Source: Chrysomallon squamiferum (lineage: Eukaryota > Mollusca > Gastropoda > Neomphalida > Peltospiridae). Taken from it: DNA of 64,000 bases. The notes under the pieces were generated by a model. The model saw only the letters and a list, made by a program, of their open reading frames with translations. It was not told the DNA's origin and made no database searches. The stretch is from positions 7,353,894 to 7,417,893 of the forward strand of contig CM022677.1 in assembly GCA_012295275.1 (NCBI GenBank), given 5' to 3'. The position numbers were made by a program, and so were the translations under genes. Position 1 is the first letter of the stretch; every line of letters begins with the position of its first letter. This document shows, in pieces, positions 47,988 through 61,485 of this stretch.

Positions 47988-48215
47988 TCACTCATGAATG
48001 TTGCCTTCACGAATCTCATCTTATTCTGCTGCAGCTATAATCTCTGTTTTCTTCTCTGTTTTCTTTATCTTCTCATCCAGCTTCATTCTCAGAGCGGCAA
48101 GCTCAGACGTCTCCTGCTGCTCAACTTTCTGGCTGTTGTCTTTGCCATCATCATGCAGAGCAATCGCTGTCATCTACCAAGTTGTTTTGTTTGGCAGCGT
48201 AGCAGATGAAGTGTT
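47988..48215 (-). pseudogene. CAMSAP-like coiled-coil exon, copy D'
   Basis: Paralogue of 41113-41310. Reads GKDNSQKVEQQETSELAALR and MKLDEKIKKTEKKTE, then stops. It lies upstream of the hAT-like pseudogene on the same strand, so the pseudogene is sandwiched between the C-terminal part of one CAMSAP-like copy and the N-terminal part of the next. Confidence 0.45.
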
Positions 48216-48494
48216 TTTACCAGCATCAGCTTGTTTTCACAAGAACACAGACTTGATTATCAGAGAAGCAATAAAGATAAAAAAAACAAATAATAATAAT
48301 AAAAAAATCAACATAATAGTTATAAAAACAGAATAGTAGTAATATACTAAGAAGAAGATAAAAAAGAAGGAAGTACAACAAAACAAAACACAACAAAATG
48401 TAAATAAATAAATTAAAATTGACAATTAGTGAATTTTGAAAAAATAAGGGAAACTGAGAATTTTTGATCATTTAAACAAATAAAGCACTTCTAC

Positions 48495-48613
48495 CTTGCT
48501 CGCATCCTTCTTTTTAATTCTTCCAGACTAGAAATGTTGAAAATACCATCACATACAGACACAGGCATTGAAATAAGTCCAGAACGCACGTTCAGGAACT
48601 CTGTTCTTGACAT
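48495..48613 (-). CDS. Candidate first coding exon, unrecognised
   Basis: An ATG with an upstream in-frame stop starts a 39-codon frame, MSRTEFLNVRSGLISMPVSV then CDGIFNISSLEELKRRMRA, ending at a G|GTAGAA donor in phase 2. The sequence is protein-like (hydrophobic segment, then basic helix). The family is not recognised and the next exon is not found. A second frame just upstream (FIAKSIGKEISRLLKNYVKN) is also open, so it may be a frameshifted remnant. Confidence 0.3.
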
Positions 48614-48899
48614 AATTCTTCAATAAACGGCTAATTTCCTTTCCGATACTTTTGGCGATAAACATCGTGGTGACTGATTCTGGAATTGCATTTTTTTCTT
48701 CTTTTTCTCGTATGTAATTCCACTAAAGTTACCACCCAAAGATTTTTAATGCTTCTACCTTTAAGATGCATCCATGGTGAAACGTCACATGTTTAGTGAG
48801 TCGGTCCGCAGCGACGTCACTTAGTTCAAACAAGACAATCAGTTGAGTAATAAGCAAAAACAACAAGCTGAAAAATAAAATAAAAGTTTGTTTGAACCA

Positions 48900-49661
48900 T
48901 GTTCACCAGGGATGAGAAATGAAACATATAAGAATGAAACCGATCCCAACAATTTCAACACAGCTGATTAAATGAATGGATTATTTCAATGACCCTATCT
49001 TCAAGGCAATGAATGTAGCTGATTATACTCAGTGGGATATATAATGATCCAAAATATTGCTTGGAACAACTTAATCTGTTATCTAAACATTTTGCTGAAA
49101 GCCTAGCATACCACAACTTTGCCCTCATTATGGCTGTTGCTTAATGGAGAGGTTTAAAGAAACTTGTGGCAAACAAATTCATTCACTTCAAAAGCAAACA
49201 AGGTATGTTGTTTCAAATATTCATTCTGAATATCCACACATTCTTCTTATCATTGAAATCATCTTGGTGGTTGCACTTGCTAGTGCAAGTGTTGAGAGGG
49301 GCATAAGCGCTCTGGATGATTTGCTGGTGATTAGTTAACCTACCTTCACTTATAAGCTGTGACCCTTCATATGTAACAAAAACTTACAGAGATAGCTGTT
49401 TCCCTGTATGCAGATGATAAAAAACAAAGAAAAAGACCAGCATCTTGTAAAATAGACAACATCCTGATTGTAGACTCATTGTCAGACTCACAAGATTTAC
49501 CTGTGCCCTCTTCAGATGTGATAAAAATAACCTGCAATGAACTAATATGTGTAGAGGACTTTCTTGCTACTACAACATCACATTCAGCAGACTTGGTTGA
49601 TGCTCGAAGTAAAACAGTTGATACTTCAGACATTGATGTCAGTGACGACTCACAGTGCTAA
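48900..49661 (+). pseudogene. hAT-type transposase C-terminal remnant (ZNF862-like)
   Basis: From 49144 an open frame reads FKETCGKQIHSLQKQTRYVV, then YPHILLIIEIILVVALASAS-VERGISAL. This is the hAT C-terminal dimerisation motif (P.LL.LIEIIL.....S..VERGFSA), as in ZNF862/KIAA1586-like domesticated or active hAT proteins. A stop follows, and in another frame 49377-49661 continues KLTEIAVSLYADDKKQRKRP and ends SDIDVSDDSQC. The upstream part (48900-49140) has several stops. It belongs to a different hAT family from the one at 45.8-47.6 kb. Confidence 0.65.
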
Positions 49662-49981
49662 CTGAAACAAGTTCATCATTCAGATTCTCATGTTTGATGA
49701 GTTAAGTAAAACAATAAAAACAACACAAATTGTCATGATTTATTAGTTTTTAATTTTAATATAGAGTTATACAGTTATTTAGCTTTAATAATATGAAAGC
49801 ATTTAGGGCCCCACCTAGTATAACCTTTAATATGGTTAAAAAATCATTTAAATATGTTTAATAATGTATAGACTAAGTCAGCAATTTAACATAAATCTTT
49901 AAAAATACTAAATCATAAATAACCTGACAGAAAACAACCTGTCAAAGAAAATTAGTATATTTTCTTTTAATTGTTTTATTA

Positions 49982-49986
<5 letters not shown>

Positions 49987-50020
<34 letters not shown>

Positions 50021-50100
50021 AATAATAATAATAATAATAATAATAGTTTTATTAGTCTATTTAAAAAAATAAAAAATAAAATAACTAAAAAAAAAATAAA

Positions 50101-50130
<30 letters not shown>
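49987..50130. repeat. Poly-A and (AAT)n low-complexity block
   Basis: A-runs and AAT repeats at the inner end of the duplicated segment. TATTAGTCTATTT occurs two or three times, showing local duplication. Confidence 0.9.
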
Positions 50131-50131
<1 letters not shown>

Positions 50132-50355
50132 TAAATTTAAAATTCTCAGTGAGTTGTTGTGTGGTGTTTTCTTTTAAAATAAGTTTAATTACTGGCCACC
50201 CAAAATTTGCCCGATAGGCTGATACATCATATACTGATAAAGTGATTGGTAAAACAAAATAAAAGACTAAACATGATTTCTTGTTTATATGACGTTGTTT
50301 ATGCTGTTCACATTAGTACAAACACTTGTGAATTTTATTAATGATCGAGAGTCGT

Positions 50356-50380
50356 TATTTGAAAAAAAAAAAAAATAATA

Positions 50381-50423
<43 letters not shown>

Positions 50424-50440
50424 AATAAATAAATAAATAA
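50356..50440. repeat. Poly-A then (AAAT)n tract
   Basis: Complement of the (TTTA)n tract at 1886-1920. The poly-A part is longer here. Confidence 0.9.
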
Positions 50441-51283
50441 TTATTGTTCCCGATTAAGATGGCTGCCATCATGCGGCTATGACTTTTAAATTATAAATAA
50501 ATAAAACCAAAAAAAAATCCAAACACATTAACAACAATAATAATAAATAGTAATACCTGTCTCCTGTAATGTTTTAAGAAACTTCTTTGTTGGATGATAA
50601 TGCGATTACACCAATTCTGAATAAGATTCTTCAAACGTCAAAGTAAATCCGTAAAGACCGGCAATCATCCCGCATTTTTCCGAAACTAATACAGTGGAAA
50701 AAAAAAAAAAAAAAAAAAAAAACGTTGTAATCAAATAAAATAAATAAAGGAACATAATATCCTTTATTAATATACGTACTAATTATAAATCGAAATGGTT
50801 CTTTTTTTTATTATTGTTAGATTTTTTTAATTCTTTTTTAGTCTTATTATTAGCCAATCGTAAATCCATAAACACCGGCAATCATCCCGCATTTTTCTGC
50901 AAATACTAAAAACAACAACAAAAAAAGTTCAAAACAAATAACCTAAATAAAGGAACATAATAACCTTTATTAACATATACTTATTTTAATAGTTTTTAAT
51001 CAAATTATAAATCGATATGGTTCATTTTACAAATAAACGGTGTTGTTATTTTTTTCACCCTATTTTTTCTTTCTTCTTCTTAATTTATGTTAATGCACCA
51101 AATAAAATCACAAAACTTAGAACTCACACTACAGTAAGTTGCTAATTATTGTCCAGGAATTTACCAAACTGTGTAGTCTGTGTAAGATATCGCATATATG
51201 AAAACTGTGTATGCGTTAAAACAACAAATAATCCAATCAAACAATTCATAATAGCACTACATTTCAAGTTTATTTCTCTTAAA

Positions 51284-51335
<52 letters not shown>

Positions 51336-51823
51336 TCAATGTCAGTAACAAAGCAGAAACTAATCAAATGAAGGGTATATTCACGTTTTCGTGTGTCTAT
51401 GAAAGTAAATATGTTTTAGTATATTTGTGAAATTTCAATTGTATCGTGTTAACCTTTCTTTTGATTATTAATATTAGTGTGTGTGTTTAAAACTGTATTA
51501 AGGAGTGTTTAATGTGAATCAAGTGAAAAGTGACACAGTGTAAATAAATAATGAGTCAAGACAAATACATTTATATTAAATGTCTAAGTACATGAAGATT
51601 AACAATGATAAAATATTTTATTACAGTATATATCTATTGTGTTAGCGTCTGTAAATATTAAAGACTTCTAAACAAGGGTAAATAAATAAATAATAATAAC
51701 AACAATAAAATAATAAAAACGACACCCACACAAACAGATACCTAAACTAACATTTATTTTTATAAATACAACAGGAAAGTAAAAAAGATATGTACTTAAG
51801 TAAGAAAAAAGAGAGTTCCGTGT

Positions 51824-52059
51824 GGCTGACTCAGGGTTGGATTTAATGTGCTTGTCGCCCATAAGCTAAAGAAATTTTACCGCCCCCGCCTCAAGGCTCA
51901 AGTCCCCTCACCCTTCCCACTTAGTTTATATAATATGAATAGTTATGACTTATGATCTAGTTGAAAGTAAAAACATGGTTTTACATTTACATAATGGTTT
52001 TATTGATAAATCAAATGTTTACATAATGATTTATTGATAAATCCGGCTCTGGGCTGACT
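51824..52059. mobile_element. hAT-type MITE, copy 3, inverted, same TSD
   Basis: The element spans 51832-52051 (220 bp), CAGGGTTGGATTTAA to AAATCCGGCTCTG. GGCTGACT, the complement of AGTCAGCC, is at 51824-51831 and 52052-52059. Same insertion as at 118-397 and 21426-21620, seen from the other strand. Confidence 0.8.
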
Positions 52060-52199
52060 AGACTGAATTCGACTGCTTATATTAATGTTGAGAAAAATTG
52101 ATATATTTGATTAGTTTTATTCAGCAAAAGCAGTTAAAATCTTTGTGAAAGCAGTTAAATGATACAAGTAAATTTGAAGACTGCAATTGGTACCAAAAA

Positions 52200-53090
52200 C
52201 AAATAAACACACCCCACCTTTCCACACAGGTACCTGCATTGTCACGAGAGTTAGTAGGAATTAGCCTCACTTTCACTTGTATTGTGATCAATATTTCCAA
52301 ATTTTCGTTGTTTGTAAAACAATAAAAATAAAATCAATAGTTTTGAGCTTTTCAGCCAAATCTCAATCTAAAATAAACTATTTTCAATCGTTTTCTTAAA
52401 AACGATTGACCTTTCAAACCCAGCCATTGATCTAATTCCAAAAATATTTTTTACACACACTCACGCACAGTCATATACGGAGTCGGTTTTAAGCCAAGAT
52501 ATATGTATATATATTTCATGATCATAATCAGTTTAATGTGAAAAAGTAGTACAATAATTCTTCTAGTACCTCAAACAGTTTGTTTTAAAAGACAACTCTA
52601 GCTGTTATTTAAGAAGCTTTCCAAGACAATTTAGAAATGTAATAAATCTGTAATTATCCGCATTATTTTTAATCAACCTTAGAAAAAGAATGGGAAATAA
52701 AAAAAATGATTGTTTTATGTATTTATGCATATATTTAGAATTAGAACGCATTTGGGGAGTGTGTGATTATTTTATTTTAAAAATAATCATTTTCTAATTT
52801 ATTTATAAATATATTTCAAAATTGGAGAAAATCCTGTTTTACATTCTCCGCTGTTTTTTTTCTTAAACATTTATTCATATACAAAAACATTTTAAAATTG
52901 TATTACAGAAGCATTCGGGGTTGTACAGATATACACTTCTAGAACAAAACATTTATAAATATTTTTAAAACATTTTAAAACTGTTTACATTTGTATGCAT
53001 CCTTTTTGTTTTATTGGGGTTTTATTATTTTTTTTATCTATAAATAAAGTGCAACCTCTCAAAATAGGTTTCTTATAAAAACAATATATA
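52200..53090. other. No gene seen
   Basis: AT-rich sequence without splice-bounded frames or recognised repeats, outside the matched blocks of the inverted duplication. Confidence 0.5.
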
Positions 53091-53092
53091 TT

Positions 53093-53098
<6 letters not shown>

Positions 53099-53158
<60 letters not shown>

Positions 53159-53240
53159 GGTTTCACATACATACATCTCATCTATATTTATACAGACACA
53201 TATACAGAACACACACACAAACACACACACACACACACAC
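53099..53240. repeat. (AC)n microsatellite pair
   Basis: Two AC tracts (53099-53153 and about 53212-53240) around short unique sequence. They correspond to the TG-rich stretch at 21193-21295. Confidence 0.95.
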
Positions 53241-55614
53241 AATAATAATAATGTATCGTTTATTCATTAACAATTGTTTTGAGGCTGATGGAAAGATACC
53301 GCACTGGCTGCTACACCGTTTCTATTACAAACGATATTTATCTTTTTTTTTAGCCTTTTTTTTCCATTATTTATTTTTATTTATTTATTTACCACTTTCA
53401 TTGACAATTTCTGAAAAAAATTAGTTTATTTAGTTGTATTCTGTAATATTATTAAAACAGATTATAATAACAATGCTATTGTCACAGACAGCGAGCTCGT
53501 TGTATTATTATTGCTATTATTTAAAATTGTCATTTACCTTTTTCTTTTAACCATATTTTGTTTTTCTGCGAAAACGATTTCTTCTGCTGTATCAACAGAT
53601 ACGAGTTCGTTGAATCCAGGGCTTTTTTCCTATTTTCGATCATATTTTATATACACAATAATGTATATCCCAAGTATAACAATATCTTGTTCTTTTTTTT
53701 TCCTATGAAAGATTTCGCATCGTTGAATGACGTTGTAGGTGATGCTCTGTTACAGTTGTCTCCCTTCACAAACGTTCTAATTCTTTAGTAATAAAAATTA
53801 TTTCTAATTTTAATAACGCTTGTGAAACAAATATATACCTAATAAAAATTGTTTAATACACACCTCAAAATTCTGATGTATTTCAGATTAATAATATTAT
53901 TTCTGGAAGTAAACAAAACGTCAATTCAAATTTGATAATTTTTAACTTTTATTAATTAAATTTGACAGACTTCAACTGACCGAATTTTAGCAGATTTTGG
54001 ATCTGTCATGAAAAAAGAAAAAGAAAAATATTGACATTTTTTCTGGATCACATGATGTGCCTCAATCAGAATGACAAGACTATTAAAGAATCCACTGTTA
54101 TCTTTCAGTATGCCATTAAATATATTTTGTGGATCAAGGTAATAACATCTAACACTATTTAAACAGTGCTGACGTGCAAAAATATATCAGCCTAAAATTA
54201 TCAGTGTAAACAGTGCATTGTCTTAACAAAAACACTACGTCATTTTTGCTGAGTAACACATTATTCTGACCTGATATAGTAAAAACAACACAAATTCCGT
54301 TGAGAAATACCACATTAATATCACAGTTGCTAATGAAATGTCATTTTTATCTGGCTGCTATATTTAATTCCTGAATATTCACTGGACATCTCAACTAGAA
54401 ATATTAAGATAGATATCACTTCATATATAATTAATTATTTGCTAATATTTCAAGTGTAAAATACATTTTAAATACATACCTGTCTAGAAAAAGACCTTAT
54501 GAAAATAACACTTGCAGTTTTAACGCCGCCATCACTATCTATATCAGATCTCACTAGTGTCTCAACAGAGGTGTGGCGTTAATATTAACACATCGTCGTT
54601 ATGAAAATAAGCAGCTTAATTACCTGTAAAATGAAAAAGGTGAGAATTATTACCTGTAAGAAGAAAAAGGTGAGAATTAATTGGTGGTTCAGCGGTGATA
54701 TTTACAGTTTGTAGGTAAGTAAGTTGAGAAATATTAATCTGATATTTTATTAATATTGTACAGGTTACATTTAAACATTTCACGAAAGTTTGTACTAATT
54801 AGCTGAGAACAAACATGATTATCATGTTATTTTATTATGCGAAATTTAATTTTTTCATTACATTCATCAGCGCAAGTTGAATAGTGTAATATATTTTATA
54901 TTCTGTATTACACATTATAACCTCTCCACCAGTATATATAAATATATCAGTAGAGCAGAATACATATTTGTCACTCCTCTAATAGTCATCAGGTAAGTAA
55001 CAACAATATCGTTTTTAATATATTTTTTTAATTTAATTTATTTTTCAGTAAAAACGGAAGATTCCTATATATGTTTGACGCCATTCTTTTGTTTCATTAG
55101 AACTTTTCTTGTTTTTCAGTGTACTGTGTTAATATTACCGCTTCACTATTATTATCAGTGTACTGAGTTCTATACCTAATAACATTAGCGAAGAAATCCT
55201 AATTTTCATTGATAATTGTACACAGCATTTTAAAAATTAAATTTTAATGACTTGATTATAATTTTGAAATTAATATTTCGCATAAAGAATATACTGATAT
55301 TTAGATGTGGAGCGGAGATATAAAACTTCTATCTTGCGTTAATAGCTCAAAATTATTATAAATATGACGTTAATGCCGTTTATAATAAAACATTTCCTTT
55401 TTCTGAGGCCTAGAACTGTTTTTGATCAGAGGACTGGTAAATTCATAACAAACAAACAAAAAAACAAAAACAAAAAAAAACCAAAAAACAAAACAAAAAT
55501 TGCTTAACATCAAGAAATACTGAGAGGTTTTCTTTTATTTGTTAATGATCATATTAGAATTTATAAAAAGAGAACGTGATATTGTCCTAATCTTTATCTA
55601 TTTCTGGATTTTAT

Positions 55615-55628
55615 TATTATCATCATCA

Positions 55629-55717
<89 letters not shown>

Positions 55718-55720
55718 TTG
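55615..55720. repeat. (ATT)n then (ATTT)n tract
   Basis: Trinucleotide run passing into tetranucleotide run. Similar compound tracts occur at 62280-62356 and 63240-63340. Confidence 0.95.
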
Positions 55721-55849
55721 TCATTTATTGTATCAGTTTTCTGAAAAATAAATGGATGTGTATTATTAAGACGTTATTTGATTAAGATGGAAATTTGTTT
55801 ATTTAATCATATGAAAATTATTTAATCATATTAAAATGAAATCCTCCTT

Positions 55850-56560
55850 TTATAAACTGTGAATGTGAAAAAATGACTCAATATTTTGTTACTGAAAAGT
55901 ATGCAGCAAACTAACAGAAACACATTCCACATATCAGTTCATGTCTTTTGTTTATTGAGACTACTGAATCAAGATTAATAAAGCGTAATTTTTATATTAC
56001 TGACTGTCACGCGGATTCCTCTAAGTTGTAAATGTGTATCTGTCTCGGGCAGATAATAACGAGAACGTTACGACGGCAACGACGGCAACGACGGCGGCAT
56101 TAGCACAGATAATAATAATAAATTTTAGTATAAATTGGACATGGAAAGAAAGCAACAATATTAACGAATAAAAAACCAAAAGGAAGAATGAAGTGTACTG
56201 GAATAATGTTAGGAACAACGCCGGTACAACGGCAACGACGGCGACATTAACACACATACACACACACATATTTAAAGTTTATATCTGATGTGATTTCATA
56301 TCATTAAATTTATTATTTTAAATTTTGTTGCTGTTTTATTGTGTCATAGCTTTTTAAACTTATTTATTTTTCTGTTATTGTTATTATCAGTGTTACTTTT
56401 TCTTTATCTATATTATTGTTGTTGTTGTTGTTGTTTGTTGTAGGCGGTGTTGTTAGGTACTCAAAAGTAATTTTAACTACAGTTAACTATAAGTTTAAAT
56501 CTTTTTATCCTGATTTCAGAAACATAATATTTAAAATTGTGAGTCAAATTGTTCGAAAGT
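55850..56560 (+). repeat. Direct repeat of 63530-64000
   Basis: Shares GCAGCAAACTAACAGAAACA, TGTCACGCGGATTCCTCTAA, CTCGGGCAGATAATAACGAG and GGCGGTGTTGTTAGGTACT with 63530-64000. The last part (about 120 bp) is repeated a third time at 57140-57260. A GC-rich (ACGGCA)n stretch at 56068-56100 is inside it. No gene seen. Confidence 0.85.
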
Positions 56561-56714
56561 TATGGATTTTTTAAAATAAAACAAAAATAAACACACACAC
56601 ACACACACAGAATTATTAACAAAATAAATTAGTCTGAGTTTGACCAACTACTCGGAGCGAGTTGTTACACTTTTAACAATTACTAATTGTTAGTAACTTT
56701 CCCCACCTTACAAA

Positions 56715-56838
56715 CGTTATACAGTGTTATACAGCGTTATACAGCGTTATACAGTGTTATACAGCGTTATACAGCGTTATACAGTGTTATACAGCGTTAC
56801 ACAGTGTTACACAGTGTTATACAGTGTTATACAGTGTT
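56715..56838. repeat. 10-bp tandem repeat, about 12 copies
   Basis: Units ACAGCGTTAT and ACAGTGTTAT alternate irregularly. The C/T difference is at a CpG, consistent with deamination. Confidence 0.95.
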
Positions 56839-57139
56839 CCTTACTGTTTATTCGATAGCGAATGGGGAGACGAGATCTTTCTCATTTCACTAACAACAGT
56901 ACATTATTTTTTTATAACAAATAATTATTCAGCTATTTCTAGCAGAAATTAAACCGCTAGTTAACAGAGTCAATTCAGAAATTATAGCTCGACAACTCAT
57001 TTATCATTATTATTACTATGACTGTTGCTGTTGTTGTTACGAGAGGCTGAGAAATACAGTTAAGGTTATAACCGTCTCATTGTTTTAAAGTGTGTATACA
57101 ACAACAGCAACAATAAAATTATTTGTACTTGCAAGTTAT

Positions 57140-57260
57140 CTATATTATTGTTGTTGTTGTTGTTTGTTGTTGGCGGTGTTGTTAGGTACTGAAATAAAGG
57201 TTGACTACAGTTAACTATAACTGTAGATCTTTTTATCCTGATTTCAGAAACATAATATTA
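57140..57260 (+). repeat. Third copy of GGCGGTGTTGTTAGGTACT element
   Basis: Matches 56420-56540 and 63855-63970: (GTT)n, GGCGGTGTTGTTAGGTACT, then ACAGTTAACTATAA and CTTTTTATCCTGATTTCAG. Confidence 0.85.
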
Positions 57261-57522
57261 TTATTTTTTTTTTTTTCGGATATATATTATTTCATTATGA
57301 ATTAAGAATTCATTACAAACAGTAGAATGATCAAATTAATTTATTAATTAATTAAAGATTTAAAAAAAAAAAAAGAAAAAAAAGCGACCCCCAGAAAAAA
57401 GGATGTCAATATTACATGTGTCCGATTGGTCCTGTGGTGTAACACTGTCTATATTACATGTAACAGACTGATGTCAGATGATGTATCGTTATCCATGTTA
57501 CATATAACAGACTGGCTTGTAA

Positions 57523-57624
57523 CAAACAAGAAGAAGGAAAAGATCACGTTCAGAAAACAGTGACAAAGAAATGAAACAACTGGAGTGTGTACTTGATCGA
57601 CTGGAGAACGTTATCTCTTGTTGA
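57523..57624 (+). CDS. Short coding-like exon, right-arm copy
   Basis: A 34-codon frame ending in TGA: RRRKRSRSENSDKEMKQ then LECVLDRLENVISC. It is the inverted partner of 18783-18890, two codons shorter by an in-frame 6-bp deletion. The upstream in-frame TAA is conserved in both copies. Product not recognised. Confidence 0.3.
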   Translation, partial: QTRRRKRSRSENSDKEMKQLECVLDRLENVISC

Positions 57625-58385
57625 CAGAATGATTATACTGGAAATACTGATGGAAGTGAAATGAGTAAAGATAAATTCATTGACTGATCTGGCTTGAGAA
57701 CACATTTTTATATAAACAAAGGGCCATAACTCTGAAAAGCTTATAATTATTATGACTAAAAATAGTTGAGATTCAGTATTAATTAATGGAAACTTCAGTT
57801 TTAATTATTTTACTGCTTATAAAAAATGTTAAATACATTATAAAACATGTTGAAAGTTAAATATTACGGAAACAAAATAAAGTTATTTTGGTAAATTTTT
57901 CACTGTGGGTTAAAGTTAGGTGATTTAATATACATTTATCAAAATATGTTTTCTTTAGTTTATTTGGAAACACTGTTACGTGATAGGAAATGATTTGGTT
58001 AGATTTATTTCAAAACATCCTTAATTTTATCACATTTTAATGTTACGAGTAAGGTTTATGCCCAGGGTTAGCTTAAATAGCTGAACAAGCTGCAAGACCT
58101 GGAAAATCATATGAGGAGTTTCAGAAGTATGGTTAGCATTTTGGTTAGGTTTTGGTTAGGTTTAGGTTAGTCCAAATTTGTGCAGATTTAAATGTCAGTT
58201 AACCTGAAGCGTGTCTTCATTCAGCACAAACTGACAATTTATAGATTTTTGGTAAAAGTAAATTAGTTCTGAAAAAGAACGTCGTTTTAAGGAAAACCTT
58301 CGAAACTTTTTTTTTTAATGTTTTATTTTATATGTAAATATATATTTGTTAAATTGGCTTTTAAAAAAAACAAACAAACAAATAA

Positions 58386-58428
<43 letters not shown>

Positions 58429-58829
58429 ATTAAAAGAAAAACAGGCAATACGTGTGTTGTAATATGATTTGTTAAGCTGTATCTGGTGAAATAATATCGC
58501 GTTCTGAAACTAATATCTTTCTACCTGCTAATAAAAGTCAACTATAAATACTACTGCTACGTACAAACAACAAAACATAGTAACTGATATCTCAAAAATG
58601 TGAATAGATACTAAACTGCATCCTCACTGGGGATCTGTAAACTCGTCTTTTAAATCCCGGTGTTACAAAGCATATTTCGTCTTTTCTTCTCTATGCACGC
58701 TCGAGTTAGTTGGAGCAAGGGACTGATTCACAATAATCACAGAGGAGGGGCACAGGGCCGGTACTGAGGCTTCAGTGTTTATAGGATGTGGAATAAAACC
58801 ATATATTTTTGTTTCATTTTGATTTGTTT

Positions 58830-58834
58830 TGTTT

Positions 58835-58865
<31 letters not shown>

Positions 58866-58920
58866 TTTTTTTTTTATTTATTTATTTATTTATTTATTTT
58901 TTTTTTTTTTTTTTTTTTTA
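58830..58920. repeat. (TTTA)n and poly-T block
   Basis: Low-complexity tract between the two partial right-arm copies. Confidence 0.9.
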
Positions 58921-59194
58921 TTTCAGTTTTCTATCAGTTCGTAACCTATAAGTAGAGAAATATGATGCTAAAAATAAATATTGTGACGTCCGGTTTCTCA
59001 AATAGATTACAATACAAATCACTTTCAGACACACACACCACAGACGCATACACACGTACATACAATTTCGATATATACATACTGTCTCACTGATACGTGA
59101 AAACAACAAAACATATGCAAAGGAGACATAGTAATGAATAAGTAAATATAAACATAAACAAATAAATAATGAATACAGAAGTTAGGGCAATACT

Positions 59195-59216
59195 ACTATT
59201 ACTACTACTTCTACTG

Positions 59217-59249
<33 letters not shown>

Positions 59250-59250
59250 A
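59195..59250. repeat. (ACT)n microsatellite
   Basis: Complement of the (AGT)n-rich stretch near 17640-17830. Confidence 0.9.
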
Positions 59251-60583
59251 TAATAATAATACTAGTGGTAGCAGTAGAATTAGTAGTACTAGTATAATTG
59301 AATATTACTTTTGTTTGCACTACTACTATTATTAATATTACTAGTGTTACTAATTATACTACTACTGTTACTATTACTGCCACTACTACTACTAATAAAA
59401 CTCAGCTATAACTACTACTGCTAATATTTGTATTAGTTATTACTATTACTTCAACGACAACTACTTCTATTACTAGCTACGACAATTACTACTACTACTA
59501 AGAATAATTGTAATTAATCAGTGTGAACAGTATGCCAGTAATACATTTCATAAGGAACAGTACATATAAATAATCAAAATCGAATAAAATGTGAATGCAG
59601 TTAAATAAAATAACAAAATAACGATTTTCAGTGTGAATATATATATATATATATATATAATAATCAGTTACAGTTTTTGTGGAACAGTCATAAGGAAGCT
59701 ATATATTTCATAAATAAACCAAATTAAATAAAAATGAGCAAACGAACGAACAAAATGACGACTGAACTAATGAGGGAACCAGAGAAAGAGAAAAACTAAA
59801 ATAAAAAAATACTGAAAATAAACATGAAAAGGGAAACAAAACTAACACTGTCACAACACAACTGAAGGCGTTATTATCATTGATGTTGTTTTTGTGTCAT
59901 TGCAGTTACCGTTATTATTTCTTTATTGTTGTTATTACTTTTACTTTTATTATTATTATTATTGTTGTTGTTGTTGTGGTTGTTGTTATTAATCCTATTT
60001 TTGTTGTTGTTATTATTATTATTATTATTATTACTGTATGACGCACTGTTTAAAATGTTCTATTCACAGATATGAAGGATGATCTTTAACCCTCTCTCTC
60101 ATTACTACGTACAAACAACAAAATTTAGTAACTGATATCTGAAAAACGTGACTAGATACTAAACTGCATCCTCACTGAGGATCTGTAAACTCGTCTTTTA
60201 AAGCCCAGTGTTACAAATCATATTTCATCTTTTCTTCTCTATGCACGCTCGAGTTGGTTGGAGCAAGGGACTGATTCACAATAATCACAGAGGAGGGGAA
60301 CAGGGCCGGTACTGAGAGTTCAGTATGTTTAAGATGAGGTTCAAAACCATATATTTTTGTTTTATTTTATTGAGAAAAACAGTTGCACACACAGACACAT
60401 AGACAGAGATCCAACAGCAACACTGAAAACATTATAATGTTAAATGGTTTGACCATTTACTTGTTATTTAATGCTATTTATTTAAATAATATTGCAAATG
60501 TTTTTGTTTGTTTAATTAGAATAAAAATATATTCATTGGTGTGCAGTGGTTCGTTTTTGTCTCCGCTTTCGTAGAGAGCGAGC

Positions 60584-60715
<132 letters not shown>

Positions 60716-60789
60716 CTGCATCAACTAAGTTCCTGTGTTTGCAGTTTAAAAAAGTAATTATGAATAATGGATGACTGACTAACACTACT

Positions 60790-61440
60790 TATTTTGTGAC
60801 AAATGTTCTGTAATGATTAGAATGTAGCTTACAGGCGCCCTGCACGTTACACACGTATCAGTAACAGTAAGAATGTCTTTATGTTTTCCACTGTGTGGAT
60901 ACAAAGAAACACAATAATAGTTATCTGATTCACATGTCGTGAGACAGTGACTGGATCTTATCGACACTCAGGTTAAATAAGATGACTAAAATTCAGCAAT
61001 TTTTGTTTACAGTTTTGTGGAGTAGAATTTGTTGTTCTGAATAGGTGAGATAAAATACGAGTAAATCTCCAACCCAAACATTTTAGATTTTATTATTATT
61101 ATTATTATTAGTAGCAGTAGTAGTACTAGTATAACTACTACTACTACAATTGCTGCTATGATTATTATTACTATTATAAGTATTATTAAAGTATTATTAT
61201 TATTGATATTTGAAACAATGAAAGTTTGACTTTGTACTGTATCGTTTAAAAACATCACTATATGAACGAGCTAACTGAAAGGCTATGAAAACCAGCGAAG
61301 TGATAACTTGTATTATTCATATTGGTCTGTAGGACGTTTTTATGCTCATGTTTTTCAAATAATCTGGTTCAACAAAACATTCATTCACAATATCAACAAG
61401 ATGACAAAAGTGTGACGGTTTTATTCAGACACACTATTCT

Positions 61441-61485
<45 letters not shown>

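Larger units (their letters stand above)
49740..60345 (-). repeat. Right arm of large inverted duplication
   Basis: 50000-52190 is the reverse complement of 1-2230, and its outer part also of 21310-22290. 53270-54560 pairs with 19540-21150, 57490-58330 with 18060-18950, 58560-59040 with 16920-17320, and 59160-60345 with 17100-17890 as a further partial copy. 54560-57480 has no left-arm partner. Pairing is interrupted by microsatellites of different length. Confidence 0.85.
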
